Positions 35,299 through 44,167 are shown, counted from the first letter of the stretch. The stretch: DNA of 64,000 nt from Actinotalea caeni (GCF_009733795.1 NZ_WNXX01000016.1:1-64000), one strand, 5' to 3'. Notes: a model not told the origin generated them from the sequence alone. Translations and numbers: made by a program.

Positions 35299-35981
35299 CG
35301 ACGATCCTGGTGGTCGAGGACGAGGACGCCTACCGCGACCCGCTGACGTTCCAGCTGACGCGCGAGGGGTTCGAGGTGATCGCGGTCGCGACCGGCCCCG
35401 CCGCGCTGGAGGTGTTCGAGAGCCGGGGCGCCGACCTCGTGCTGCTCGACCTCATGCTGCCCGGCATGTCCGGCGTCGAGGTGTGCCGCGCGCTGCGGCA
35501 GCGCTCGAACGTGCCAGTCATCATGGTGACCGCCAAGGACAGCGAGATCGACAAGGTGGTCGGGCTCGAGCTCGGCGCCGACGACTACGTCACCAAGCCG
35601 TACTCGTTCCGCGAGCTGCTCGCGCGGGTCCGTGCGGTGCTGCGCAGAGGCGGCGACGCGACCGACCTCGCGGACGGCACCGAGGTGCTCGAGGTCGGCG
35701 CGATCCGGATGGACACCGACCGCCACGTCGTCACGGTCGGCGGTGAGGAGGTCGCGCTGCCGCTGCGCGAGTTCGAGCTGCTCGAGATGTTCCTGCGCAA
35801 CCCCGACCGGGTGCTGACGCGCGGACAGCTGATCGACCGGGTGTGGGGCTCCAACTACGTCGGCGACACCAAGACGCTCGACGTCCACGTCAAGCGCATC
35901 CGCGCCAAGATCGAGCCGGACCCGTCCGAGCCGCGCGTGCTCGTCACCGTCCGGGGGCTCGGGTACAAGCTGGTCGGCTGA
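35295..35981 (+). CDS. regX3: OmpR-family response regulator (RegX3-type)
   Basis: The 228-residue regulator has a receiver domain (TTILVVEDEDAYRD acidic pocket, phosphorylated Asp in LVLLDLMLPGMSG near residue 53, Lys in MVTAKDSE). Its C-terminal winged helix is marked by LTRGQLIDRVWGSNYVGDTKTLDVHVKRIRAKIE. It should bind GTTCACC direct repeats and switch on phosphate genes; such a repeat lies before phoU. Its stop is only 6 bp from the end of the convergent lipoprotein gene. Confidence 0.95.
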   Translation: MTTILVVEDEDAYRDPLTFQLTREGFEVIAVATGPAALEVFESRGADLVLLDLMLPGMSGVEVCRALRQRSNVPVIMVTAKDSEIDKVVGLELGADDYVTKPYSFRELLARVRAVLRRGGDATDLADGTEVLEVGAIRMDTDRHVVTVGGEEVALPLREFELLEMFLRNPDRVLTRGQLIDRVWGSNYVGDTKTLDVHVKRIRAKIEPDPSEPRVLVTVRGLGYKLVG

Positions 35982-35987
35982 GCCGGC

Positions 35988-36497
35988 TCAGGAGTCGATG
36001 AGCTCGAGCCAGTCGCCGTAGGGGTCGAGGGTGCCGTCGAGCACGGTCACCCGGACCGTGGTCGACCCGGACGACGGCGTGCTGATCGTCACGGGCACGC
36101 TGCTGCCCGGCCGGTCGGGCGTCTCGTCGAGCACGAGCGACTGGCCGTCGGGGTTCGCGGGGTTGAGCAGCACGGTGTCCGACGGCGGCACCTGCACGGT
36201 CGTGCTGGTCGCCTGGTCCTCGCCGAAGGTGAGCGTGACCGGGGCGACGTCGTCGCCGTGGTTGGTGATCGCGCCGACGACGAGCGCGGGCTCGCCCTCG
36301 GCCTCGGTGAGGATCAGCAGGTTCTCGACGCGGATCTCGTCGCCGAGGACGGCGCGGGAGCCGTCGCTGGGGGCGTAGGGCTTCTGCGTCGTGATCGGTG
36401 CGCACGCCGTCGCGACCGCCGCCGCGGCGCCGATCGACAGCGCGGCGAGCGCCCGGGTCCACCGCCGTGGGTGTCGGTAACCGGTGCGACCTGCCAT
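35988..36497 (-). CDS. Lipoprotein, hypothetical
   Basis: The 169-residue protein has a basic N-terminus, a short hydrophobic segment ([17 protein letters not shown]) and a lipobox-like ATAC^A, so it should be lipidated and exported. The mature part is all-beta in character ([39 protein letters not shown]), resembling small DUF4352-like or copper-chaperone-like immunoglobulin folds of actinobacteria, but I cannot name the family. ATG 36497 has GAGGAG about 10 nt upstream, and TAGGCT at 36548-36543 is a likely -10. Confidence 0.8.
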   Translation of the reverse strand: MAGRTGYRHPRRWTRALAALSIGAAAAVATACAPITTQKPYAPSDGSRAVLGDEIRVENLLILTEAEGEPALVVGAITNHGDDVAPVTLTFGEDQATSTTVQVPPSDTVLLNPANPDGQSLVLDETPDRPGSSVPVTISTPSSGSTTVRVTVLDGTLDPYGDWLELIDS

Positions 36498-36803
36498 GTC
36501 CTGCGCTCCTCGCGATGCTCGGGTGTCGTCGTGCTCGGTCGCAGCCTAGTGCGTCGGGGTCCGGCCCCGGCGCGAGCCGGGGTGCGCGAGCCGGGTCGCG
36601 GGCCGCGGGCGGGGGTGCGTCGGTCGGCCCAGCGGGGCCCGGTCGGGTGGTCGCGGCCGGGTGTCGCGAGGTGGGAGGCGCCCGTCGTCGTCGTGACCGA
36701 GGCCGACCTGCGGGCCGGTGACCTGCGAAAACGTCAGGAGCGCCCGGATGTCGGAGGTCCTGACCATGATAGAATCGGTCGCTGGAAAGGGGAGTGCCAA
36801 CTC
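36498..36803. other. Divergent promoter region between lipoprotein gene and carD
   Basis: These 306 bp contain a minus-strand -10 TAGGCT (36548-36543) for the lipoprotein gene. A GC hairpin CCCCGGC-GCGA-GCCGGGG with a GNRA-type loop lies at 36565-36582. The carD promoter is at its right end. I see no gene in it. Confidence 0.55.
36770..36775 (+). promoter_or_regulatory. carD -10 element (extended)
   Basis: TAGAAT preceded by TGA forms an extended -10, 29 nt before ATG 36804. No good -35 is visible. GGAAAGGGGAG provides the ribosome site. Confidence 0.6.
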
Positions 36804-37286
36804 ATGACCTTCACTGTCGGCGAGACCGTCGTCTACCCGCACCACGGTGCGGCTCTCATCGAGGAGATCTCCAAGCGGGTGATCCGCGGCGAGGAGAAGC
36901 TGTACCTCAAGCTCAAGGTGGCGCAGGGGGACCTCACGATCGAGGTGCCGGCCGAGAACTGCGATCTCGTCGGCGTCCGTGACGTCGTCGACCACGAGGG
37001 CCTCGAGAAGGTGTTCGAGGTGCTGCGCGCTCCCTACACCGAGGAGCCCACGAACTGGTCCCGCCGCTACAAGGCGAACGTCGAGAAGATCGCCTCGGGC
37101 GACGTCATCAAGGTCGCCGAGGTCGTGCGCGACCTCTCGCGCCGCGACGCCGACCGCGGCCTCTCCGCCGGTGAGAAGCGGATGCTCGCGCGCGCCCGCC
37201 AGATCCTGGTCTCCGAGCTCGCGCTCGCCGAGCAGACCGAGGAGGAGAAGGCCGAGGCCATCCTCGACGAGGTCCTCGCCAGCTGA
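36804..37286 (+). CDS. carD: CarD-family transcriptional regulator
   Basis: CarD binds the RNA polymerase beta subunit and stabilises the open complex, notably at rRNA promoters. The 160-residue protein starts [22 protein letters not shown], the RNA-polymerase-interacting domain. It contains [19 protein letters not shown], where the conserved Trp wedges the -10 edge, and ends in a helical DNA-binding domain ([20 protein letters not shown]). Its stop overlaps the likely CTG start of ispD. The carD-ispD-ispF order is conserved in actinobacteria. Confidence 0.96.
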   Translation: MTFTVGETVVYPHHGAALIEEISKRVIRGEEKLYLKLKVAQGDLTIEVPAENCDLVGVRDVVDHEGLEKVFEVLRAPYTEEPTNWSRRYKANVEKIASGDVIKVAEVVRDLSRRDADRGLSAGEKRMLARARQILVSELALAEQTEEEKAEAILDEVLAS

Positions 37287-37984
37287 CCGAGCTCGTCGCG
37301 GTCCTCACGGCCGCAGGATCGGGCACCCGGCTCGGGCGGTCGGAGCCCAAGGCCCTGGTGCCGCTCGCCGGCGTGCCGCTCGTGCGGCACGCCGCCGGCC
37401 GGCTCGTCGACGCCGGCACGACGGACGTGGTCGTCACCTGCCCCGCGGCGCACGCGCAGGCGTTCGCCGCCGCGCTCGCCGACCTGCCGGTGCGCTGCCT
37501 GCCCGGCGGCGCCACCCGGCAGCGCTCGGTCGCGCTGGGTCTCGACGCACTCGCCGCGCACGACGACGCGGCCGTCGTCCTCGTCCACGACGCCGCCCGC
37601 CCGCTGGCCTCGACCGCGCTGATGCAGCGGCTCGTCGCGGCCGTGGAGGACGGCGCGGAGGCGGTCTTGCCCGGGCTGCCGGTCACCGACACGATCAAGC
37701 GGGTGGTCGACGGCGTCGTGCAGGCGACCGTGGACCGCCGCGAGCTGGTCGCCGTGCAGACGCCGCAGGTGTTCCGCCTCGGGGCGCTCCGGGCGGCGCA
37801 CGCGGCCGGCGCGCACCTCGCGGAGGACGAGCGGACCGCCGCCAGCGACGACGCCGGGCTCGTCGAGCGGCTCGTCGGGCTGCCGGTGCACGTCGTGCCG
37901 GGGGAGGATCGGGCCATGAAGATCACCACCGTCACCGATCTCGCGCTGGTCGAGACGATGCTCGCGCAAGGGACCTGGTCGTGA
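37283..37984 (+). CDS. ispD: 2-C-methyl-D-erythritol 4-phosphate cytidylyltransferase, probable CTG start
   Basis: IspD makes CDP-methylerythritol in the MEP isoprenoid pathway. The 233-residue frame shows the CTP-binding loop [23 protein letters not shown] at its very N-terminus, then [16 protein letters not shown] and VQTPQVFRL. No ATG, GTG or TTG exists in frame upstream of this loop. The first conventional start, GTG 37358, would delete it. CTG 37283 overlaps the carD stop as CTGA, mirroring the ATGA/GTGA couplings elsewhere, and has GAGG 10 nt before it. I therefore place the start there. The stop overlaps ispF (GTGA). Confidence 0.9.
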   Translation: MTELVAVLTAAGSGTRLGRSEPKALVPLAGVPLVRHAAGRLVDAGTTDVVVTCPAAHAQAFAAALADLPVRCLPGGATRQRSVALGLDALAAHDDAAVVLVHDAARPLASTALMQRLVAAVEDGAEAVLPGLPVTDTIKRVVDGVVQATVDRRELVAVQTPQVFRLGALRAAHAAGAHLAEDERTAASDDAGLVERLVGLPVHVVPGEDRAMKITTVTDLALVETMLAQGTWS

Positions 37985-38463
37985 CGCCGCGGGTGGGCGT
38001 CGGCGTCGACGTGCACGCGTTCGCCGCCGACGGCCGGCTGGGCCTGTGGCTGGCGGCCGTCGAGTTCCCCGACCAGCCCGCGCTCGAGGGCCACTCCGAC
38101 GGCGACGTCGCCGCGCACGCGGCCGCCGACGCGTTGTTCTCGGCGGCCGGCCTCGGGGACCTCGGGTCGCAGATCGGCACCTCCGACCCGCGCTGGGCGC
38201 GGGCCAGCGGCGTCGCGATCCTGTCCGAGGCCGCCGAGCGGGTGCGCGCCGTGGGGTTCCGGATCGGCAACGTCGCGATCCAGGTCGTCGGGCCGCGCCC
38301 GAAGCTCGCCGCGGTGCGCGACGAGGCTCAGCGTCGGCTGACCGAGGCCGCCGGGGCACCGGTGTCGCTCAGCGCCACCACCACCGACGGCCTCGGCCTC
38401 ACCGGCCGCGGCGAGGGGCTGGCCGCGATCGCGACCGCGCTGGTCCTCGACCCGCGAGCGTGA
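37981..38463 (+). CDS. ispF: 2-C-methyl-D-erythritol 2,4-cyclodiphosphate synthase
   Basis: IspF cyclises CDP-methylerythritol 2-phosphate to MEcPP in the MEP pathway. The 160-residue protein begins [13 protein letters not shown] with the metal-binding Asp-x-His, then [28 protein letters not shown] with the third ligand and the CDP loop, and ends [16 protein letters not shown]. It is coupled to ispD by GTGA. In most actinobacteria cysS follows directly; here an 11.7-kb block intervenes. Confidence 0.96.
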   Translation: MTPRVGVGVDVHAFAADGRLGLWLAAVEFPDQPALEGHSDGDVAAHAAADALFSAAGLGDLGSQIGTSDPRWARASGVAILSEAAERVRAVGFRIGNVAIQVVGPRPKLAAVRDEAQRRLTEAAGAPVSLSATTTDGLGLTGRGEGLAAIATALVLDPRA

Positions 38464-38490
38464 GCCCCGCCCGGTTCGGCCGCCCCCGGG

Positions 38491-41058
38491 TCAGGTGAGC
38501 CCGCCGCCGCGCACCGTCACGGTGCGCGTCGCGCCGTACGCGTGGTGGGTCCCGAACCTCAGCCGGGTGCCGCCGGGCACGTGCTCGACCGTCACCTCCG
38601 GGTCGCCGTCGAGCACCGCGCGCCGCCCCGGCACCGTGACCGTGACCGCGTCGCGCCCGAAGGTCGGGTCCGAGACCGCGATCGCCGTGCGCCCCTGCGG
38701 GGCGTCCTGCGCGAGCACGGCGGCCGCGCCGTCGACCGTCAGGTTGCCGACCCGGTGCGTGCCCGGCCCGAAGGTGGTGACCGCCAGCAGGCCGAGGCCG
38801 CTGTGCCGGACCGCGTGCACGGTCTCGTCGTGCGCCACGACCTCGACACCGGCGTAGGAGGCGAGCGTGGCCTCGTCGGCGCCCGGGAGGATCGCCCACG
38901 CGAGCGCGTCGGGCGCGGCCCCGGCCGGCCGGGTGCGGACGACGTCGAACACCCGCTTGGTGATCGGCGTCGCGCTGTTGGAGGTGCGCACCCAGCGCCG
39001 CGACCGCTCGACGGTCTCGACCCGGATCTCGACCTCGGCGGGCGCGAGCAGGACGTACCCGACCGCGGTGCCGCGCGTGACGTTCTCGTAGCGCAACCAC
39101 GCGAGGTCGCCGACGACGCCCGGACCGGTCACCGGCTCGCCCTGCCGCGTCGCCCCGACCACGCGGATCTCCTCCGTCGGGTCGCTGATGCGGGCGTCGA
39201 GCGTGGTGAGCGTCGCGCGGCCGTGCTCGTCGGAGACGCCGGTGGCGAGCGCGACCACCTCGTCGTCGAGCATCACCCACGACCGTGAGGCACGCGCGCT
39301 CGCGTAGGCGACGAAGTCCTCCGGCAGCTCGCCCGCCTGCTTCGCGACCCACGCGGCGTCGTCCGAGAGCTGCATCGCCGCGACCGCGCGGTCGCCGAGC
39401 GTGGTGCCGCCCGAGCACGCGTTGGTGGCGAGCGGGAAGTACACGTAGGCGTTCTGCTTCTCCGACGAGGAGGTGAAGCCCTCGTCCGGGTTGTCGTAGA
39501 ACGGCTGCCCGTACAGCTCCGGCACGGGGAGGCGCTCCTCGTCGGGGGCGATCGCACCCGCGAGGCGGTGCGCGTCGACGACCGTGACGTAGTCCACGCC
39601 GAACGCCTGCTGCTGGTCCTCGCCCCCGAGGTAGAGGTAGTGCACGCCGGAGCCCTGGAACCACGGCCGTAGGTTCTCGCCGTTCATGTACTCGTACATG
39701 CTCACCCGCTCCGAGCTGCGTGCGAGCGTGAACGTCCACCCCGGCCGGTGGTGCACGTGCCGGTCCATCGCGTTGAGGGCGAACGTCGCCGACGCCGGCA
39801 CCAGGTCGGCTGGCACGAGGTCGTCGTCGGCGACGATCTCGCTGTGACGGACGATGTTCGCGGGGTCGTCGAACGACGCCGGCGAGATGCTCATCTGCTC
39901 GATCCCGTGCAGGTGGGCGACGTAGGCGCGCAGCGCCTCGGCCGACTCGGGCGTCGTGTGCGCCGACAGGTCGACGACCGACTCGACCACGCTCGTCGCG
40001 CTCTGGTAGCCGGTGGTGGTGCGCGACACCGAGCGGCCCTTGATGATCTCCATCATCCAGCCCTCGACGATCACCGGCGCGAACGCGGTCGCCAGCCAGT
40101 CGCCGATCCGCTGCTGCAGCTCCGGGTCGGTCGCGTGCTCGGTGCCGTCGAGCATCGCGACGGTCGTCGTGACCCGGTCGAGCAGGCCGACGCCGTAGCT
40201 GCCGGTGTAGGGGACCGAGGAGTGCATGAGGAACGAGCCGTCGGCGTAGAAGCCGTCGGTGACGCCGTGCTGCAGGTCGTAGGGGTCGATGACGCGGTAG
40301 ACGGTCAGCTGGTCGGCGATCGCCTTCTCGATGCGCGCGACGTCGCCCAGCACCGCGCCCTGCACGATCCGGTTGGTCGTGATGTCGGCGAGGTTGGCAC
40401 CGGTGTGGAAGCGGGAGTCGAGGTCGACGTCGCCGTCCTTGCCGTTGCGCAGGTAGGCGTCCATCGTCGCGACGTAGTCGCGGGCGAGGTCGGGGTCGGC
40501 GTCGAGCCCCTCGCCGAGCAGCGCGAGCGTCCGGCTGACGTGCGTCGGGATGCCGATCTCCCAGTTGTACCAGTTGCCGTAGTAGCCGTTCTCGGTGTCG
40601 GAGAACCAGGCCTCGTGGAGCCAGCGCAGGCCGTCGACGACACGCTGGCGCACCTCGTCGTTGCCGCTCAGGTCGTCCGGCACGGTCGCGCCGTCGGGGA
40701 TCGGGGTCGCGGTGGCGAGGGCGATCTCGTAGAGCCGCAGGTACGTGGTCGTGAGGTTGCTGTCGCTGGTGCCGAGCGGCAGCCCGTCGAACAGCGCGGT
40801 GCTCGGCGAGGGCAGCAGCGCGGCCAGGTGGCTGGTGGCCCTCGCGTGGATGTCGGCCAGCTTGGGCTGGACGGCGGCGGTCGCGTTGGTCTCGGCGGTG
40901 CCCGCCCGGCCCGCGACGACGTTCGCCAGCAGGGTCTCGGTGCTCGTGGCGGCGGTGCTGCCGCCGGTGGCGAACGCGAGCTGCGGCCGGTGCAGGGCGG
41001 CGGCCATCGCCGTCACCCCCGCCCCGGTGAGTACGGCTCGACGGCTGATGCTGCGCAT
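38491..41058 (-). CDS. Polysaccharide lyase family 8 (hyaluronate/chondroitin/xanthan lyase-type), exported
   Basis: The 855-residue enzyme has a Tat-like signal (SISRRAVLTGAGVTAMAAAL, cut near AFA). It then has the alpha/alpha toroid of PL8: GNWYNWEIGIP carries the catalytic Asn, and DGSFLMHSSVPYTGSYG the catalytic His and Tyr. Beta-sandwich domains follow (YEYMNGENLRPWFQGSGVHYLYLGGEDQ and so on). PL8 enzymes cut uronic-acid polysaccharides by beta-elimination. Hyaluronate, chondroitin AC or xanthan could be the substrate; sequence alone does not decide. It is outside the cell by prediction. GAGGAG precedes ATG 41058. It begins the accessory block between ispF and cysS. Confidence 0.92.
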   Translation of the reverse strand: MRSISRRAVLTGAGVTAMAAALHRPQLAFATGGSTAATSTETLLANVVAGRAGTAETNATAAVQPKLADIHARATSHLAALLPSPSTALFDGLPLGTSDSNLTTTYLRLYEIALATATPIPDGATVPDDLSGNDEVRQRVVDGLRWLHEAWFSDTENGYYGNWYNWEIGIPTHVSRTLALLGEGLDADPDLARDYVATMDAYLRNGKDGDVDLDSRFHTGANLADITTNRIVQGAVLGDVARIEKAIADQLTVYRVIDPYDLQHGVTDGFYADGSFLMHSSVPYTGSYGVGLLDRVTTTVAMLDGTEHATDPELQQRIGDWLATAFAPVIVEGWMMEIIKGRSVSRTTTGYQSATSVVESVVDLSAHTTPESAEALRAYVAHLHGIEQMSISPASFDDPANIVRHSEIVADDDLVPADLVPASATFALNAMDRHVHHRPGWTFTLARSSERVSMYEYMNGENLRPWFQGSGVHYLYLGGEDQQQAFGVDYVTVVDAHRLAGAIAPDEERLPVPELYGQPFYDNPDEGFTSSSEKQNAYVYFPLATNACSGGTTLGDRAVAAMQLSDDAAWVAKQAGELPEDFVAYASARASRSWVMLDDEVVALATGVSDEHGRATLTTLDARISDPTEEIRVVGATRQGEPVTGPGVVGDLAWLRYENVTRGTAVGYVLLAPAEVEIRVETVERSRRWVRTSNSATPITKRVFDVVRTRPAGAAPDALAWAILPGADEATLASYAGVEVVAHDETVHAVRHSGLGLLAVTTFGPGTHRVGNLTVDGAAAVLAQDAPQGRTAIAVSDPTFGRDAVTVTVPGRRAVLDGDPEVTVEHVPGGTRLRFGTHHAYGATRTVTVRGGGLT

Positions 41059-41112
41059 GCGTGCTCCTCGTGCCCCCCGTGCGCGAGGTCACCTCGCGGT
41101 GACGTCCTCACC

Positions 41113-41649
41113 CTACGCACACGCGCGCGCACCGACCCGGTCAACCGGCGTCGGGTCGGTCGCCGCGGCGCGGCGCCGACGGCGGCTGCGCGGCGCCGAC
41201 GGCGGCTGCGCGGCGCCCTCGGCGGCGTCCTCGGCGGCCGTCACGACCCGTCCGAGCAGCTCGCGCAGCGTCGCCACCTCGCGCGGGTCGAGCCCGGCCA
41301 GCGCCCGCTCGCCGAGCGCGGCGCGCCGGGCACCCACCTCCTCGAGCAGCCGCGTCCCGGCCGGGGTGGGCTGCACGAGCGTGGCGCGGCGATCCTGCGG
41401 GCTCGGTGCGCGCCGGACGAGCCCCTTCTCCTCCAGGGCGTCGACGACCTCGGTCGCCGAGCGGGGGGCGATGCGCAGGCGCTCGGCGACGTCGGAGAGC
41501 CGGGCGCCGCCGTCGGCGGCCACCGCCTCGCGCAGCGCGCGCAGCTCGTGCGGGGTGATCCGCCACGGTTCCAGCGAGGCCAGCCACTGCCGCCGCAGCG
41601 CCCGAGCGGCGCGCATCAGCAGCTCGCTGGCGTCGGGGTCGGAGTGCAC
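41113..41649 (-). CDS. MarR-family regulator with frame-variable C-terminal tail
   Basis: The 178-residue protein has the MarR winged helix (ITPHELRALREAVAADGGARLSDVAERLRIAPRSATEVVDALEEKGLVRRAPSPQDRRATLVQPTPAG), with the DxR wing motif as DRR. It is leaderless (TAGACT, 6 nt, GTG 41649) and divergent from an ABC exporter. The shared region contains GTGAGGTAACCTCAC, a likely operator. The last 40 residues are low complexity and are encoded by a 20-bp tandem duplication (41171-41210) that is not a multiple of three. They would change frame if the copy number changed. Confidence 0.88.
   Translation of the reverse strand: MHSDPDASELLMRAARALRRQWLASLEPWRITPHELRALREAVAADGGARLSDVAERLRIAPRSATEVVDALEEKGLVRRAPSPQDRRATLVQPTPAGTRLLEEVGARRAALGERALAGLDPREVATLRELLGRVVTAAEDAAEGAAQPPSAPRSRRRRRAAATDPTPVDRVGARACA
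41171..41217. repeat. 20-bp tandem duplication inside the marR coding region
   Basis: CGGCGCCGACGGCGGCTGCG occurs twice exactly in tandem (41171-41190, 41191-41210), plus 7 bases of a third copy. It encodes part of the C-terminal tail of the MarR protein. Confidence 0.85.
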
Positions 41650-41655
41650 GGGAAC

Positions 41656-41661
41656 AGTCTA
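41656..41661 (-). promoter_or_regulatory. Leaderless -10 for the MarR gene
   Basis: Minus-strand TAGACT is followed by GTTCCC and GTG 41649. Confidence 0.55.
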
Positions 41662-41684
41662 GCCGTCCGTGTGGTTACATCATC

Positions 41685-41699
41685 GTGAGGTAACCTCAC
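41685..41699. promoter_or_regulatory. Candidate MarR operator between divergent marR and ABC exporter genes
   Basis: GTGAGGT-A-ACCTCAC is an inverted repeat with 7-bp arms, midway between the MarR -10 and the exporter start. GGTTAC/GTAACC pairs around it extend the symmetry. Confidence 0.55.
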
Positions 41700-41761
41700 T
41701 AAACAGGACCTCGTCTCCGGTGTCACGCCGTCGAGACGTCTCGAGAAAGCAGGTGGTGCGC

Positions 41762-43615
41762 ATGGCACCCGACACACACTCCTCAGCGCCGCGGGGCGAC
41801 CGCGGCGGACGTGGCGGCGGGCCCGCGGTGGCGCGGCTCGACCCGGCCGACAAGGCCCAGCTCGCCGAGCACCCCGTGAGCCTGCGCCGCATCGGCGCGC
41901 TCTTCACGCCCTACCGCGGCCGGCTCGCCGTCGTGGTGGGGCTGATCGTCGCGACCTCGCTCGTCGGGCTCGCGACCCCCTTCATCACCAAGCACCTCAT
42001 CGACGACGCGATCCCGGACCAGGACGTGCCGCTGCTGCTCGCCCTGGTCGGCGGGCTGCTCGCGGTCACGGTGGTCTCCGCCGTGCTCGGGGTGCTGCAG
42101 ACCTGGTTGTCGACGACGATCGGGCAGCGGGTCATGCACCGGCTGCGCACCGACGTGTTCACGCACCTGCAGCGGCAGTCGGTCGACTTCTTCACCCGGA
42201 CCCGGGGCGGCGAGGTGCAGGCGCGGCTGACCCAGGACATCCAGGGCATGCAGTCGGTCGTCACGTCCACCGCCACCTCGATCGCCGCGAACGTCACGAC
42301 GGCGATCGGTACGGCGGTCGCGATGGTCGTGCTGTCCTGGCAGCTGTCGCTGCTGTCGCTGCTGGTGCTGCCGCCGGCGATCTGGCTGACCCGGAAGGTC
42401 GCGACGATGCGACGCGAGGTCACCGCGCGCCGGCAGCGCACGATGGCCGACCTGCAGGCGCAGGTCGAGGAGTCGCTGTCGGTCAGCGGCGCGGTGCTCG
42501 GCAAGGTGCTCGGCACCGCGCCGACGGCGTCGGCGACCTTCGCACGCACGTCGTCGGAGCTCATGGGCCTCGAGGTGGCCTCGCAGCTGGCGGGCCGCTG
42601 GCGGATGGCGACGATGAGCATCGTCTTCGCGGCGATCCCCGCGCTGATCTACCTCGTCGCCGGGCTCCCGGCGACGTCGAACGGGATGACGATCGGCACC
42701 CTGGTCGCATTCACCGCGCTGCAGTCGCAGCTGTTCCGCCCGCTCATGGGCGTGCTGAACGTCGGGGTCGAGGTCATCAGCTCGATGGCGCTGTTCAGCC
42801 GGGTGTTCGAGTACCTCGACCTCGTCGTCGAGATCGACGACCCCGAGGACCCGGTGCCCGTCGACCCCGCGGCCGTGCGGGGCGAGGTGCGCTTCGACCG
42901 CGTCGGCTACACCTACCCGGGGGCTGCCACGCCCGCCCTGGACGGGATCGACCTGGTGGTCCCCGCGGGCACCTCGCTCGCGCTCGTCGGCCACACCGGG
43001 TCCGGCAAGTCGACGCTCGGCTCGCTCGTGGCCCGGCTCGCGGACCCGACGGTCGGGTCGGTCTCGATCGACGGCGTCGACCTGCGCGACATGACGCTCG
43101 CGGACCTCAGCAGCGTCGTCGGGGTGGTCTCGCAGGAGACCTACCTGCTGCACGCGACCGTGCGGGAGAACCTGCGCTACGCGCGACCGGACGCGACCGA
43201 CGAGGAGATCGAGGCCGCGGCGCGCGCCGCGCAGGTGCACGACCTCATCAGCGCGCTGCCGCAGGGCTACGACACCGTCGTCGGCGCTCGCGGCCATCGG
43301 TTCTCCGGAGGCGAGAAGCAGCGGCTCGCCATCGCTCGCACGATCCTGCGCGACCCGCGCGTGCTCGTGCTCGACGAGGCGACCTCCGCGCTCGACAACA
43401 CGACAGAGCGCGCGGTGCAGGAGGCGCTCGACCGGTTGGCGGTCGGCCGCACGACGATCACGATCGCGCACCGGCTCTCCACGATCGCGGGCGCCGACCA
43501 GGTCGTGGTGCTCGACGGCGGCCGCGTCGTCGAGCGCGGCACCCACGCCGAGCTCGTCGCGGCCGGCGGCCGCTACGCCGAGCTCCTCGCCGCCCGGGAG
43601 CCGGTGCCGGCCTGA
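41762..43615 (+). CDS. ABC exporter, fused permease and ATPase (half-transporter)
   Basis: The 617-residue type IV exporter half has six membrane helices between about residues 55 and 340 and one nucleotide-binding domain. The domain shows Walker A GHTGSGKST, Q loop VVSQETYLLHATV, signature FSGGEKQRL (SGG variant), Walker B VLVLDEATSALD and the H loop IAHRLST. It should work as a homodimer moving lipophilic compounds out of the cell. Divergence from a MarR regulator with an operator-like palindrome suggests drug- or metabolite-inducible efflux. ATG 41762 has GCAGGTGG upstream; the substrate is unknown. Confidence 0.92.
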   Translation: MAPDTHSSAPRGDRGGRGGGPAVARLDPADKAQLAEHPVSLRRIGALFTPYRGRLAVVVGLIVATSLVGLATPFITKHLIDDAIPDQDVPLLLALVGGLLAVTVVSAVLGVLQTWLSTTIGQRVMHRLRTDVFTHLQRQSVDFFTRTRGGEVQARLTQDIQGMQSVVTSTATSIAANVTTAIGTAVAMVVLSWQLSLLSLLVLPPAIWLTRKVATMRREVTARRQRTMADLQAQVEESLSVSGAVLGKVLGTAPTASATFARTSSELMGLEVASQLAGRWRMATMSIVFAAIPALIYLVAGLPATSNGMTIGTLVAFTALQSQLFRPLMGVLNVGVEVISSMALFSRVFEYLDLVVEIDDPEDPVPVDPAAVRGEVRFDRVGYTYPGAATPALDGIDLVVPAGTSLALVGHTGSGKSTLGSLVARLADPTVGSVSIDGVDLRDMTLADLSSVVGVVSQETYLLHATVRENLRYARPDATDEEIEAAARAAQVHDLISALPQGYDTVVGARGHRFSGGEKQRLAIARTILRDPRVLVLDEATSALDNTTERAVQEALDRLAVGRTTITIAHRLSTIAGADQVVVLDGGRVVERGTHAELVAAGGRYAELLAAREPVPA

Positions 43616-43779
43616 CGCCGGGAGGTGTCGGGCGGCGGGGCGACCCCCGCCGCCGTGGCGCAGGCCCCGTGCTCGAGACGCTGCGCGGGGCCGCTGTGCG
43701 CCGGGCGTGCTGCGCCGGACGCGGCACCCACCCGCGCGCCGCGGTACTCACTGTTGCCAAGTACCGCTACTCAGCGTTA

Positions 43780-43805
43780 CTGTGTACCGGTAGTCAGCGA
43801 CACAG
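43780..43805. promoter_or_regulatory. Candidate operator region of the padR operon
   Basis: CTGTGT and ACACAG form a 6-bp inverted repeat with 14 nt between (43780-43805). A 15-bp direct repeat TACCGSTASTCAGCG occurs at 43762-43776 and 43785-43799. Both lie just upstream of GTG 43823 and could bind PadR. Confidence 0.45.
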
Positions 43806-43822
43806 AGTAGAAGGGGCGGCCG

Positions 43823-44167
43823 GTGGGCAACCAGATGACGGAGATGCTCAAGGGCACCCTCGAGGGGATCGTGCTGGCGCTGCTGGCCGAGCGGTCCGCC
43901 TACGGCTACGAGATCACGGCGTGGCTGCGGCAGCGCGGCTTCGCCGACATCGCCGAGGGCACCGTCTACGCCCTCCTCGTGCGCATCGAGCAGCGCGGCC
44001 TCGTCGACGTCGAGAAGGTGCCGTCCGAGAAGGGCCCGCCGCGCAAGGTCTTCACGCTCAACGACGCCGGGCGCGAGCAGCTCTCCGAGTTCTGGAGCAG
44101 CTGGAGCTTCCTCGCCGCGCGGATCGACGAGCTGCAGCACACCCGACACGACACCGAAGGAGCGTGA
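43823..44167 (+). CDS. PadR-family transcriptional regulator
   Basis: The 114-residue protein has the PadR winged helix: MLKGTLEGIVLALLAERSAYGYEITAWLRQRGFADIAEGTVYALLVRIEQRGLVDVEKVPSEKGPPRKVFTLNDAGREQL is the classic family pattern (quoted in pieces it reads LLAERSAYGYEI, EGTVYALLVRIE and GPPRKVFTL). It likely represses its own operon with the DUF1048 protein and a two-gene ABC exporter, a module common in Gram-positive bacteria. The stop overlaps the next start (GTGA). AAGGGG lies before the GTG. Confidence 0.92.
   Translation: MGNQMTEMLKGTLEGIVLALLAERSAYGYEITAWLRQRGFADIAEGTVYALLVRIEQRGLVDVEKVPSEKGPPRKVFTLNDAGREQLSEFWSSWSFLAARIDELQHTRHDTEGA

Noticed and set aside
37358-37984. ispD starting at GTG 37358
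   Set aside because: This start would remove the N-terminal CTP-binding loop AAGSGTRLG that the family needs.
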